DNA of 64,000 bases from PALSA-505 sp036496025. Lineage in GTDB: Bacteria; Actinomycetota; Actinomycetes; Streptosporangiales; Streptosporangiaceae. Numbering within the stretch: the stretch's first letter is position 1; each line of letters begins with the position of its first letter. A program made the translations under genes and the position numbers. Positions 52,726 to 61,708 of this stretch are shown here, piece by piece. Location: NCBI GenBank assembly GCA_036496025.1, contig DASXLW010000094.1, positions 62,001 to 126,000 on the forward strand, given 5' to 3'. The notes beneath the pieces were generated by a model, which saw only the letters and a list, made by a program, of their open reading frames with translations, ran no database searches and was not told the DNA's origin.

Positions 52726-54141
52726 ATGCTGGTCGCCGGGGTGGACTGCTCGACCCAGTCGACGAAGGTGGTGCTCTGTCACGCTGAAGACGGCACCGTG
52801 ATCGGCACCGGGTCGGCTCCGCATCCGGACGGAACCGAATGCGACCCGCGGGCCTGGTGGGATGCGCTGCTGGTGGCCGGGCGCGGGCTGCTCGACCGGG
52901 CGGACGCGGTCGGGGTGGCCGCTCAGCAGCACGGCATGGTCGCGGTGGACGAGGCCGGCCGGGTGGTGCGGCCCGCGCTGCTGTGGAACGACATGCGCTC
53001 GGCCCGGCAGGCGGAGGAGCTGATCGCCGAGTTCGGCGGTCCGGGGGAGTGGGCCAGGCGGACGGGCAGCGTGCCGACGGCGTCATTCACCGTCACCAAG
53101 CTGCGCTGGCTGGCCGAGCACGAGCCGGCGCGCGCCGATCGCACCAGCTTGGTCATGCTGCCCCATGACTGGGTGACGTGGCAGCTCGGCCTGAGGGAAG
53201 AGGCGGGGGGAGCGGCGCGACCGGTCACCGACCGCGGCGACGCATCGGGCACCGGGTACTTCTCGCCCGCCGGCGGCAGCTGGCTGCCGTCGCTGGCCAA
53301 GGCGGCCCTCGGCCGGGAGGTTGAGCTGCCCCGTCTGGCGGCGCCGGCCGAGACGGTCGGCCAGACCTGGTGGGGAGCGGCGCTGTCCGCGGGGACGGGG
53401 GACAACATGGGCGCGGCGCTCGGCCTGGGCCTGGGCGACGGCGACGTGGTCATCTCGATCGGCACGTCGGGCACCGCGTTCGCCGTGACGCCGGCCGGGC
53501 CGGCCGACCGGAGCGGCGCGGTGGCCGGGTTCGCGGACGCGACCAGCCGGTTCCTGCCCCTGGTCTGCACCCTGAACGCGGCCCGGGTGCTCACGGTCAC
53601 CGCGAGGCTGCTCGACGTGGACGCCGGTACCCTGTCCGCACTCGCGCTGGCCGCTCGGCCCGGCGCGGACGGGTTGACCCTGCTGCCCTACCTGGACGGC
53701 GAGCGGACGCCGAACCGGCCCGGTGCGGCCGGCGTCCTCAGCGGCCTCACCACGGCCAATGCCACCCGGGAAAGCCTGGCCCGGGCGGCGGTCGAAGGGG
53801 TGCTCTGCGGGCTGGCCGACGCCATGGACCACCTGATCGCGGCCGGCGTGCGGCCGCGCCGGGTGCTGCTGATCGGCGGCGGCGCCCGCTCTGAGGCGGT
53901 CCGCGTCCTGGCGCCCGGGATACTCGGTACTACCGTCGTGGTCCCCGAGGCCGCCGAGTACGTCGCGATCGGCGCGGCCAGGCAGGCGGCCTGGGCGCTG
54001 GCCCGGGGCTCCGGGCCGCCGCCGTGGCCGGGCCCGGAGTCTTCTGACTACCAGGCAGAACCGGTCCCGCAGGTGCGCGAGAAGTACGCGGCGCTGCGGG
54101 ACGCCACCGCGCCCTCGAGCATCTCTACGGCGTCAGGCTGA
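52726..54141 (+). CDS. xylB: Xylulokinase
   Basis: A 471-aa FGGY kinase that phosphorylates D-xylulose. It has the N-terminal phosphate loop VAGVDCSTQSTKVVLCH, AQQHGMVAVDEAGRVVRPALLWNDMRS, ISIGTSGTAFAVTP and the C-terminal LLIGGGARSEAVRVLAPGILG. AGGAG lies 6 bases before the ATG. No xylose isomerase or transporter is adjacent. The last 17 bases overlap the convergent encapsulin gene. Confidence 0.93.
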   Translation: MLVAGVDCSTQSTKVVLCHAEDGTVIGTGSAPHPDGTECDPRAWWDALLVAGRGLLDRADAVGVAAQQHGMVAVDEAGRVVRPALLWNDMRSARQAEELIAEFGGPGEWARRTGSVPTASFTVTKLRWLAEHEPARADRTSLVMLPHDWVTWQLGLREEAGGAARPVTDRGDASGTGYFSPAGGSWLPSLAKAALGREVELPRLAAPAETVGQTWWGAALSAGTGDNMGAALGLGLGDGDVVISIGTSGTAFAVTPAGPADRSGAVAGFADATSRFLPLVCTLNAARVLTVTARLLDVDAGTLSALALAARPGADGLTLLPYLDGERTPNRPGAAGVLSGLTTANATRESLARAAVEGVLCGLADAMDHLIAAGVRPRRVLLIGGGARSEAVRVLAPGILGTTVVVPEAAEYVAIGAARQAAWALARGSGPPPWPGPESSDYQAEPVPQVREKYAALRDATAPSSISTASG

Positions 54142-54922
54142 CCGCGGCCTCGCCGGTGAGCATCAGGAACGTCAGCGTCTCCTGCAGGTAGAGCTCGACG
54201 GTGCTGTCGGTGTGCGAGAGATAGCCGATCGAGGCGTCCTGGCCGAGTTGCAGGCTGAAGTCGCCGCCTCGGGTGGTCAGCAGGATCGCGCCGGTGATGG
54301 CCGGCGCCCAGATGATCTCGCCGGACAGCTGGCGCCTGATGTGGTCGATGACCGGGTAGCCGTGGTCGGTCGTCTCGCTCACCTCGGTGTAGGCGTCCGA
54401 GCTGAGGACGACCGAATACGGGCCGTCCACGCCGGCCAGCCGGAGTCGCCCGAGGGCCTGGGCGATGGCCTCCGGGTACTCCCTGACGTCGGCGGGCAGG
54501 CTCACCGGCGGGTTGGTCGTCCCCGCGCGGATCCCCCCGATTCCGCCGGCCGGATAGCCCTCGAAGATGGCCTGGTCCTCGGCGAAGGCGATCTGCCGGG
54601 CGGCGTCCTTGACCGGCTGCCAGTCGGAGTCCTGGGCACCGCGGTCCACGTCATCGATCTCCGTCCGGTCCAGCCGGAACGGCGCCCGCAGCTCGACCAG
54701 CGCCACGACCTGGCGCTGGCGGGCCTGCACGCCCTCACCCGGCGCGTCGATGTCCCGTACCCGCCCGGTGCCGACCGCGGAGAACGCGTCTCCAGCCGGC
54801 CCGTGCACATCCACCACCCGGCGGCCGGCCAGGTAACGCTTGAACGTGCGCGCGGCCTCCTCCTCGATCTGCGCCCAGGCGCCATCGGAGACCGGCGCGA
54901 GCTCGCGGTGCAGGTTATTCAT
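54125..54922 (-). CDS. Encapsulin shell protein (family 1)
   Basis: A 265-aa HK97-fold protein that self-assembles into a protein nanocompartment. It is a close match to family 1 encapsulins: MNNLHRELAPVSDGAWAQIEEEAARTFKRYLAGRRVVDVHGP, RGAQDSDWQPVKDAARQIAFAEDQAIFEGYPAGGI, and the ending TVELYLQETLTFLMLTGEAAVSLTP. Its ATG overlaps the last 8 bases of the DyP gene. DyP carries a docking tail, so the shell should enclose the peroxidase. Confidence 0.97.
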   Translation of the reverse strand: MNNLHRELAPVSDGAWAQIEEEAARTFKRYLAGRRVVDVHGPAGDAFSAVGTGRVRDIDAPGEGVQARQRQVVALVELRAPFRLDRTEIDDVDRGAQDSDWQPVKDAARQIAFAEDQAIFEGYPAGGIGGIRAGTTNPPVSLPADVREYPEAIAQALGRLRLAGVDGPYSVVLSSDAYTEVSETTDHGYPVIDHIRRQLSGEIIWAPAITGAILLTTRGGDFSLQLGQDASIGYLSHTDSTVELYLQETLTFLMLTGEAAVSLTP

Positions 54923-56042
54923 CCTCGGTGTCTCCCCTCAGGCTGCCGATGTTCAGCGAACCACTGCGGCCGGGCGGCCCGGAAGGCGGGGTGGTGTCCC
55001 CGGCGCCCGGCGCGGCCGGCTCGTCTGCGCCCAGGCTTTCCAGCAGGTCGGCCGAGGGCACGAAGAACAGGTTGCCGGTCGCGGCCGTGCTGACGTCCAG
55101 CAACCGGTCGTAGTTGCCCTCCGGCGAGCCGACGAACATGTTGGTCAGCATCTGCTCGATCACCGCGGGCGACCGCGCGTAACCGATGAAGTAGGTGCCG
55201 TACTCGCCCTCGCCGACCGAGCCGAACGGCATGTTGTCCCTGACGATCTGCACTTCCTCGCCGCTGTCGCCGGTGATCGTGGTCAGCGCGTTGTGCGCGT
55301 AGCTGGGCTTGACCGAGTCGTCGAGCTCGATGTCGGACAGCTTGCCGCGCCCGATGATCCGCTCCTGCTGCTCGACCGGTATCGCGTTCCAGGCGGCCAG
55401 GTCGTGCAGGTACTTCTGGACGATCACGTAGCTGCCGCCGGCGAATGCCGGATCCTCGGCGCCGATGATCGTGGCCGCCGCGGCGGCCGCGCCGACCGGG
55501 TTCTCGGTGCCGTCCACGAACCCGATCAGATCCCGGTCGTCGAAATAGCGGAACCCGTGCACTTCGTCCAGCACCGTCCCCGCAGCCCCCAGCCGCCCCG
55601 TGATCTGGGTGGCCAGCTCGAAGCACAGGTCCATCCGCGCGGCCCGGATGTGGAAGAGCATGTCGCCGGGAGTGGACACGGCGTGCCGCTGGCCGGCCCG
55701 GATCTCACGGAACGGGTGCAGCCCGGCAGGCCGCTGCGCGCCCGTGAGCGACGCCGGCGCCAGCCTGTCCCACGCCTGTGCGCCGAAGCCCGTCACGCAG
55801 GTCAGGTGCCCGTCCAGGTCGCGAAATCCCACCGCGCGGATCAGCCCGGCCAGGTCGGCGCACAGGCCGCGCACCGTGCCGGCGTGCTGCGGTCCGGGGC
55901 CGATCCTCACGACCAGGAAGATGGCCGCACCGGTGATCGGCGAAGCCACCGGCTGCGGCTCGACGTTGACCGCCACCGCCTGCGGGGAGCCGTCCCCCCC
56001 GGCCTGCGGTAGCTGACCAGCCGCCTCGTCAGCCTCGCGCAC
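54915..56042 (-). CDS. DyP-type peroxidase, encapsulin cargo
   Basis: About 375 aa. It is a haem peroxidase with the DyP signature LIGFVDGTENP, an oxidant-channel Asp and the distal Arg region. The C-terminal tail SGSLNIGSLRGDTEDE is an encapsulin docking peptide of the known LxIGSLxG type, joined by a Gly/Pro linker. The start is uncertain: GTG 56042 has AGGGG 7 bases upstream, while GTG 56057 falls inside the predicted -10. It is translationally coupled to the encapsulin. It probably detoxifies peroxide or oxidises an encapsulated substrate. Confidence 0.94.
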   Translation of the reverse strand: MREADEAAGQLPQAGGDGSPQAVAVNVEPQPVASPITGAAIFLVVRIGPGPQHAGTVRGLCADLAGLIRAVGFRDLDGHLTCVTGFGAQAWDRLAPASLTGAQRPAGLHPFREIRAGQRHAVSTPGDMLFHIRAARMDLCFELATQITGRLGAAGTVLDEVHGFRYFDDRDLIGFVDGTENPVGAAAAAATIIGAEDPAFAGGSYVIVQKYLHDLAAWNAIPVEQQERIIGRGKLSDIELDDSVKPSYAHNALTTITGDSGEEVQIVRDNMPFGSVGEGEYGTYFIGYARSPAVIEQMLTNMFVGSPEGNYDRLLDVSTAATGNLFFVPSADLLESLGADEPAAPGAGDTTPPSGPPGRSGSLNIGSLRGDTEDE

Positions 56043-56056
56043 GTTCCTGCCCCTCA

Positions 56057-56089
56057 CCTATATCATTCTGGCCCACAGCGTCACTGTGG
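56057..56089 (-). promoter_or_regulatory. Predicted dyp-encapsulin promoter with inverted-repeat operator
   Basis: On the minus strand: AGTGAC (56085-56080), 17 bases, TATAGG (56062-56057). The inverted repeat CCACAG-CGTCA-CTGTGG (56073-56089) overlaps the -35, a natural repressor or activator site. The promoter assignment is moderate; the repeat is exact. Confidence 0.5.
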
Positions 56090-56273
56090 TCAGCCTCTCA
56101 CGGGCTTGTTCCGCCGGGCTCGGTACCTGTCCGCCGTCGGTCGTGATGATAGGTATCGGTTCGGCCACGATCGGTGTCGACTGCCGCGGCGGGCCTTGCG
56201 CACGGCCGCAGCCCGTGCCTGAATGTGTGTTCATATTGGCGGCGTTTTGGCTGTCTGTACCGGGATCGAGCCG

Positions 56274-57047
56274 ATGAATCGCAGTTCACCTGGCACGCTG
56301 CAAGTCCAGGATGTGATCGTGCGCTTCGGCGGCGTCACCGCGCTGGACGGAGTCTCGCTCACCGCCGCGCCGCGTCAGGTGACGGGGATCATCGGCCCGA
56401 ACGGCGCGGGCAAGACGACCCTGCTGAACGCGGTGTGCGGCTTTGTCCGGCCCGACGCCGGCCAGCTGATCTTCGACGGCACCAGCCTGGCCCGGGTCCG
56501 CCCGCACCGGCTGGCCCGGCTCGGCATCGCCAGGACGCTGCAGGGGCTCGGCCTGTTCGGCCGGCTGTCCGTGCTGGAGAACGTCATGGTCGGCGCCGAC
56601 CGCCACGCGCGCGCCGGGTTCTGGACCGCGCTGGCCGGCCTGCCGGACAGGGACGAGCGGAGGCTGCGCGACCGGGCGCGCGAGGCGCTCGGCCGGGTCG
56701 GCGCGGCCGATCTCGCCGACCGGAGGCCGGATCAGCTCCCGTACGGCATGCGCAAGCGGGTCGTGTTCGCCCGCGCGCTGGCGGCGCAACCGCGGCTGCT
56801 GCTGCTTGACGAGCCCGCCAGCGGCCTGTCCGAGGCGGAACTGGGCGAGCTCGGGGACGTGATCACCGATGTGGCCGCGGAAACCTGCGTGGTCCTGGTG
56901 GAGCACCGCATCGACCTGATGATGGCGGCCTGCGACTCGATCGTCGTGCTCGACTTCGGGAAGGTGATCGCGACCGGGCCGCCCGCCGAGGTGCTGACCG
57001 ATCCCGCGGTGACCACCGCGTACCTGGGGGCGACCGGCCATGGCTGA
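56274..57047 (+). CDS. livG: Branched-chain-type ABC transporter ATPase (LivG)
   Basis: A 257-aa ATPase of the branched-chain amino acid/amide importer family. It has Walker A GPNGAGKTTLLN, a degenerate signature at QLPYGMRKRVVFARAL (no LSGGQ), Walker B LLLLDEPASGLSE and the switch His in VLVEHRIDLMM. The LivG-typical C-terminus GKVIATGPPAEVLTDPAV is present. ATG 56274 is chosen because the conserved sequence begins there. It overlaps livF by 8 bases. Confidence 0.92.
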   Translation: MNRSSPGTLQVQDVIVRFGGVTALDGVSLTAAPRQVTGIIGPNGAGKTTLLNAVCGFVRPDAGQLIFDGTSLARVRPHRLARLGIARTLQGLGLFGRLSVLENVMVGADRHARAGFWTALAGLPDRDERRLRDRAREALGRVGAADLADRRPDQLPYGMRKRVVFARALAAQPRLLLLDEPASGLSEAELGELGDVITDVAAETCVVLVEHRIDLMMAACDSIVVLDFGKVIATGPPAEVLTDPAVTTAYLGATGHG

Positions 57048-57807
57048 GCTGCCGGACGCGGTAGGCGAGCCGGCTGCAGCCGAGGCGCCGACGCTGGCCG
57101 TCGAGGACCTCACGGCGGGCTACGGCGGCGTGATCGCGCTGCACGGCGTCTCGCTGTCGATGGGCCAGGGCGCCATTACCGCGGTGCTCGGCGCGAACGG
57201 GGCGGGCAAGACCACGCTGCTGCGCGCGATCAGCGGCCTGGTCCGGGTCCGGCGCGGGGCGGTCCGGCTGGACGGGACGGACGTGACCCGGCGCCGTCCC
57301 GACGACCTGGCCAGGGCCGGGATCGCGCACGTGCCCGAGGGCCAGGGCGTGATCACCGAGCTGACCGTGGAGGAGAACCTGCGGCTCGGCGCGCTGTGCG
57401 CGTCCGGCCGGACCAGCCGGGCCGACCGGTCCGCGGCGCTCGCCCAGGCCTACGAGCAGTTCCCGGCGCTGGCCGCACGGCGGCGCAAGCCGGCCGCGAC
57501 GCTGTCCGGCGGCGAGCGGCAGATGCTGGTGATCGCCAGGGCGCTACTGACCCGGCCCCGGCTGCTGCTGCTGGACGAGCCATCGCTCGGGCTGGCGCCG
57601 AAGATCATCAATCAGGTGATGACCCTGATCGCCGGGCTCAGGCAGTCCACCGGGCTGACGATCCTGCTGGTGGAGCAGAACGCGCGCAGCGCGCTGACGA
57701 TCGCCGACCAGGGGATCGTGCTGGCCGTGGGCAAGATCGTCGCGACCGCGGATGCCGCCACGCTCGCGTCCGACACCGGCCTGCTGCGGCACTACCTCGG
57801 GTTGTAG
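57040..57807 (+). CDS. livF: Branched-chain-type ABC transporter ATPase (LivF)
   Basis: The second ATPase (255 aa) of the importer. It has Walker A GANGAGKTTLLRAI, signature LSGGERQMLVIARAL, Walker B LLLLDEPSLGLAP, HVPEGQGVITELTVEENL and the end GKIVATADAATLASD. It pairs with LivG to power import. Confidence 0.93.
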   Translation: MAELPDAVGEPAAAEAPTLAVEDLTAGYGGVIALHGVSLSMGQGAITAVLGANGAGKTTLLRAISGLVRVRRGAVRLDGTDVTRRRPDDLARAGIAHVPEGQGVITELTVEENLRLGALCASGRTSRADRSAALAQAYEQFPALAARRRKPAATLSGGERQMLVIARALLTRPRLLLLDEPSLGLAPKIINQVMTLIAGLRQSTGLTILLVEQNARSALTIADQGIVLAVGKIVATADAATLASDTGLLRHYLGL

Positions 57808-57816
57808 GAGGAGCCG

Positions 57817-58692
57817 ATGCAGGAATTCCTCGAATTCACTCTCGGCGGGATCAGCTTCGGGATGATCTACGCCGCGATCGGGCTGTCCCTGGTGCTGATC
57901 TGGCGGGGCACGAGGATCCTCAACTACGCCCAGGGCGCCATGGCCATGTTCACCACCTACATCGCGCTGATCATCATCAACCACACGGGCAACTACTGGG
58001 CCGGCTTCTTCGTCGCGCTCGCCGCGGGTCTCGTGCTCGGGGCGGTGTGCGAGCGGGTGGTACGCCCGGCCGAGGGCAAGCCGCCGCTGAACGCGGTGAT
58101 CGTGACCATCGGCCTGCTGATCCTGCTCGAAGGGCTGGCCGGAATCATCTACGGCGGGCAGTTCCGGTCCTTCCCCGCCGCTTTCTCCATCACCGGCCTG
58201 CACATCGGGGGCACCGCGCTGGGCATCGCGTGGAACGACGTGTTCGTGGCCGGTGCCGTGCTGGCCGCCGCGCTCGCCCTGGCCGGGCTGTTCCGCTATA
58301 CCCCGGTCGGACTGCGGATGCGGGCGACCGCGTTCAGTACCGGGGTGGCCAGCCTGCTCGGCGTCCGGGTCGGGCGGATGCTCACGCTCGGCTGGGCGCT
58401 GGCCGGCCTGATCGGCGCGCTGGCCGGCGTGCTGGTCACGCCGAACACGTTCCTGTACCCGAACAGCATGGACTCGATCTTCGTGCTGGGCTTCACGGCC
58501 GCGGTTATCGGCGGCCTGGACAGCCCGGTGGGCGCCGTCGTGGGCGGGCTCATCCTCGGCATCCTGCTCAACTACGTGGGCGGCTACCTCGGGTCTGACC
58601 TGGTGCCCATCTTCGGCCTGGCCGCACTGGTCGTGGTCTTGATGCTCCGCCCGTCCGGCCTGTTCGGCGCCACCGCCATCCGGCAGGTGTAG
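57817..58692 (+). CDS. livH: Branched-chain-type ABC permease (LivH)
   Basis: A 291-aa integral membrane permease with about eight hydrophobic segments. It shows the LivH wording GGISFGMIYAAIGLSLVLIWRGTRILNYAQGAMAMF and FTAAVIGGLDSPVGAVVGGLILGILLNY. A strong TAGGAGGA ribosome site is directly upstream. It forms the channel with LivM. Confidence 0.93.
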   Translation: MQEFLEFTLGGISFGMIYAAIGLSLVLIWRGTRILNYAQGAMAMFTTYIALIIINHTGNYWAGFFVALAAGLVLGAVCERVVRPAEGKPPLNAVIVTIGLLILLEGLAGIIYGGQFRSFPAAFSITGLHIGGTALGIAWNDVFVAGAVLAAALALAGLFRYTPVGLRMRATAFSTGVASLLGVRVGRMLTLGWALAGLIGALAGVLVTPNTFLYPNSMDSIFVLGFTAAVIGGLDSPVGAVVGGLILGILLNYVGGYLGSDLVPIFGLAALVVVLMLRPSGLFGATAIRQV

Positions 58693-58694
58693 TC

Positions 58695-59756
58695 ATGACG
58701 CTGCTTCGCCACCTGGGCGCCGCGATCGTGCTGGCCGTGATCCTCGGCGTGCTGTCGGTCGCCCTGAACGCGTTCCGCGATTACCAGATGGCTCAGGTCG
58801 CGCTCTACGTGGTCGCGATCGCGGGGCTCACGGTGCTGGTCGGCCTGTCCGGGCAGATCTCGATCGGGAACGGCGCCTTCATGGCGGTCGGCGCGTACGC
58901 CGCGGCGCTGCTGCTCATGCACCTGGCCTGGCCGCTGGCGGCGGTGCTCGCGGCCAGCGCCGCGATCGCGGCCCTGGCCGGCCTGGCCGTGGGCGTAGCC
59001 GCGGCCCGGCTGCGCGGACCCTACCTGGCCGGGGTGACGTTGATGCTGGCCGTGGCGCTGCCGTCGCTGGCGACCCGGTTCACCGGGGTGTTCGGCGGTG
59101 ACCAGGGGCTGGCCGTCAACGTCAGCACCCCGCCGGCCTTCCTCGGGTCGAACTTCCCGCTCACCCGGTGGCAGGCCTGGATCTCCTGCGCGGCCGCGCT
59201 GATCGTCCTGGTCCTGCTGGCCAACCTGGGCCGCAGCCGGATCGGCCGGAGCTGGCGGGCGGTGCGCGATCACGAGGCCGCGGCCGCACTGGCCGGCCTC
59301 AACGTGGCCGCGCTGCAGATCCTCGCCTTCGTGGTCAGCGCCGCCTGCGCCGGCCTGGCCGGGGCCCTGCTCGGCATCACCACCACGCTCGTCTCGCCCG
59401 GCTCCTTCACCGTCACGCTGTCGATCGCACTGCTCACCGGCGCGGTCCTCGGCGGCCTCGGCAGCCTGGCCGGGGCGGTGTGGGGGAGCCTGATCATCGT
59501 CCTGGTTCCCACGTACGTCACCGACGTGGCCACCAGCCACGGCCTGTCCAGCTCCGTCGCGGCGAACATCCCGATCGCCGCCTACGGCGTCGTGCTCATC
59601 GCCGTCATCCTGCTGTTCCCCGACGGCATCCAGGGCGCGGTCCGCCGCCTGCTCGGCTCGGCCGTCCCGGCCGGCCGGGGCAAGGAGAGCGGCCCGGTCA
59701 GTACCCCGCGCCGGCGCGCGCCGGCCAGTGAACACTCGGAAGAAGGTGCGCCATGA
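58695..59756 (+). CDS. livM: Branched-chain-type ABC permease (LivM)
   Basis: A 353-aa permease. The LivM core is VVAIAGLTVLVGLSGQISIGNGAFMAVGAYAAALL, SLATRFTGVFGGDQGL and LTGAVLGGLGSLAGAVWGSLII. The C-terminus is a soluble, basic tail of about 35 residues. It starts 2 bases after livH and overlaps the binding-protein gene by ATGA. Confidence 0.93.
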   Translation: MTLLRHLGAAIVLAVILGVLSVALNAFRDYQMAQVALYVVAIAGLTVLVGLSGQISIGNGAFMAVGAYAAALLLMHLAWPLAAVLAASAAIAALAGLAVGVAAARLRGPYLAGVTLMLAVALPSLATRFTGVFGGDQGLAVNVSTPPAFLGSNFPLTRWQAWISCAAALIVLVLLANLGRSRIGRSWRAVRDHEAAAALAGLNVAALQILAFVVSAACAGLAGALLGITTTLVSPGSFTVTLSIALLTGAVLGGLGSLAGAVWGSLIIVLVPTYVTDVATSHGLSSSVAANIPIAAYGVVLIAVILLFPDGIQGAVRRLLGSAVPAGRGKESGPVSTPRRRAPASEHSEEGAP

Positions 59757-61090
59757 AAAGATCACCCAGCCGGCGCCGGGTAGGCGTCGTCGCCGCGGCA
59801 GCGGCCCTCGCGCTGGTGGCCGCCGCGTGCGGCTCGAGCGGCAGCAAGGGATCGGGCTCCGGGACGACCAATACCGCGTCCGCGCCCGGCATCACCAAAT
59901 CCCAGATCCTGATCGGCAGCCACCAGCCGCTCACCGGCGTGGCCGCGCCTGGCTACGACGAGATCGCCCCCGCGGCGAACGCCTACTTCCAGTACGTCAA
60001 CGCGCACGGTGGCATCTTCGGTCGCAAGATCAAATATACCTTCCTCGACGACGCCTACGACGCATCCAAGACCGTATCGGTGGTCCACCAGCTGGTGCTG
60101 CAGGACAACGTCTACGCGATCTTCAACGGGCTGGGCACGCCCACCCACCTGGCCGTGGTGAAGTTCCTGAACTCGGAGAAGATTCCGGACGTGTTCGTGG
60201 CGTCGGGCTGCGACTGCTGGAACAACCCGAGCGCCTACCCGGAGACGTTCGGCTGGCAGCTCGACTACATCCGCGAGGGCAAGATCCTCGGCGCCTACAT
60301 CAAGCAGCACTTCGCGGGGAAGAGGATCGGCTACTTCTTCCAGAACGACGAGTTCGGCCAGGACGGGGTCAAGGGCCTGGACATGGAGATCCCGCACTCG
60401 CAGGTGGTCAGCAGGCAGGGCTATGACCCGACCAACATCAACATCGGGCCGCAGGTGGCGGCGCTGAAGGCGTCCGGCGCCCAGGTCGTGGTGTCGTTCT
60501 CGGTGCCGGACTTCACCGCGCTGCTGAAGCTGATCAGCCTCAAGCTCAGCTTCAACCCGCAGCTGGTGGTCAGCAACGTGGGCTCCGACCCGATCACGCT
60601 GGCCGGGCTGCTGGAGGCGTTCGCCAAGAAGGGCGGCGCCACGGTGAACGGAAACCAGCTGACGCAGGGCATCATTACCGATGGCTACCTGCCCACGCTC
60701 GGCGACACGAGCAACAGCTGGATCGCCCTGTTCAAGAAGATTCACGACACCTACGACGCGAAGGCGCCGTTCGACGGCAACGTGCTCTACGGTATGGCCG
60801 CCGCCTACACGTTCGTCCAGTCCATGTTCAAGGCGGGCCGCAACCCGACCCGGGCGGACCTGGTCAGCGCGATCAACGGCGGGCTACCACAGGGGCCGGC
60901 GGTGGCGCCTTACGCCTTCAGCTCGTCCGACCATGCCGGCATCACCGGGGCCTATATGGCGGTGATCAAGAACGGGGTCGGAGTGCAGCAGGGTCCCGTG
61001 CTGACCACCGACACATCGCCCACCGGGGCGATCACGCACGTCACCGGCGCCGAGCAGGCGGCCCCGGCCAGCGGCATCCCGTCGCCCTGA
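59753..61090 (+). CDS. livK: Branched-chain-type ABC substrate-binding lipoprotein (LivK)
   Basis: A 445-aa periplasmic-binding-type I protein with lipobox LVAAAC. The fold is typical (GITKSQILIGSHQPLTGVAAPGYDEIAPAANAYFQYVNAHGGIFGRKI). The unusual SGCDCWNNPSAYPETFGWQLDY has a Cys-x-Cys near the ligand pocket. The ligand cannot be read from sequence; amino acids, amides or related small acids are possible. It completes the transporter operon. Confidence 0.92.
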   Translation: MKRSPSRRRVGVVAAAAALALVAAACGSSGSKGSGSGTTNTASAPGITKSQILIGSHQPLTGVAAPGYDEIAPAANAYFQYVNAHGGIFGRKIKYTFLDDAYDASKTVSVVHQLVLQDNVYAIFNGLGTPTHLAVVKFLNSEKIPDVFVASGCDCWNNPSAYPETFGWQLDYIREGKILGAYIKQHFAGKRIGYFFQNDEFGQDGVKGLDMEIPHSQVVSRQGYDPTNINIGPQVAALKASGAQVVVSFSVPDFTALLKLISLKLSFNPQLVVSNVGSDPITLAGLLEAFAKKGGATVNGNQLTQGIITDGYLPTLGDTSNSWIALFKKIHDTYDAKAPFDGNVLYGMAAAYTFVQSMFKAGRNPTRADLVSAINGGLPQGPAVAPYAFSSSDHAGITGAYMAVIKNGVGVQQGPVLTTDTSPTGAITHVTGAEQAAPASGIPSP

Positions 61091-61093
61091 CCG

Positions 61094-61708
61094 GTGGACG
61101 AAGTGTCCTCGCCTCGGTCCCCGCCCGCCGAGCGGCTGCTGGCGGCGGCGGAGGAGCTGTTCGCCGAGCGGAGCTACCAGCAGACCACCGTGGCCGAGAT
61201 CTGCGCCCGGGCCGGCATCGCGACCGGCAGCTTCTACGCGCACTTCCGGTCCAAGGCCGAGATCTTCGCCGCGGTGGTCCGCGGGATCAACGCCGACCTG
61301 CGCGCCGCGATGCGCAAGGCCATCGAGCAGGCGGAGAACCAGCGGGACCGGGAGCGCGCCTGTTTCCGCGCGTTCTTCGAGATGCTGTCCAATCGCCCCT
61401 GGATGGACCGCATCGTACGGGAGTCCGAGTTTGTCGCGCCCAGCCTGTTCCGCGAGTATTACGAACGGCTGGCCCGCGGCTACTCACGCGGCGTGCGGCA
61501 CGCTCAGCTGGCCGGCCAGGTCGACCCGCACTACGATCCCGAGGTCATCGCCTACGTGTACGCGGGCATCGGCAACTTCATCGGCATGCGCTGGGCGGAC
61601 TGGACCGCGGGCGGGCAGGTTCCCGAGGACGTGCTGGGCGACGTCCTCGCCGTGCTCGCCCGCGGCCTGCCGCCCGCCCGGCCCGCCCGCGGGGTCAGCC
61701 CGGGCTGA
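61094..61708 (+). CDS. TetR-family regulator of the transporter operon
   Basis: A 204-aa regulator with HTH ERLLAAAEELFAERSYQQTTVAEICARAGIATGSFYAHFRSKAEIFAAVV and a helical ligand domain. GTG at 61094 follows livK by 3 bases, so it is the last gene of the importer operon and may sense the imported compound. The 3' end overlaps the next gene by 14 bases, convergently. Confidence 0.92.
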   Translation: MDEVSSPRSPPAERLLAAAEELFAERSYQQTTVAEICARAGIATGSFYAHFRSKAEIFAAVVRGINADLRAAMRKAIEQAENQRDRERACFRAFFEMLSNRPWMDRIVRESEFVAPSLFREYYERLARGYSRGVRHAQLAGQVDPHYDPEVIAYVYAGIGNFIGMRWADWTAGGQVPEDVLGDVLAVLARGLPPARPARGVSPG

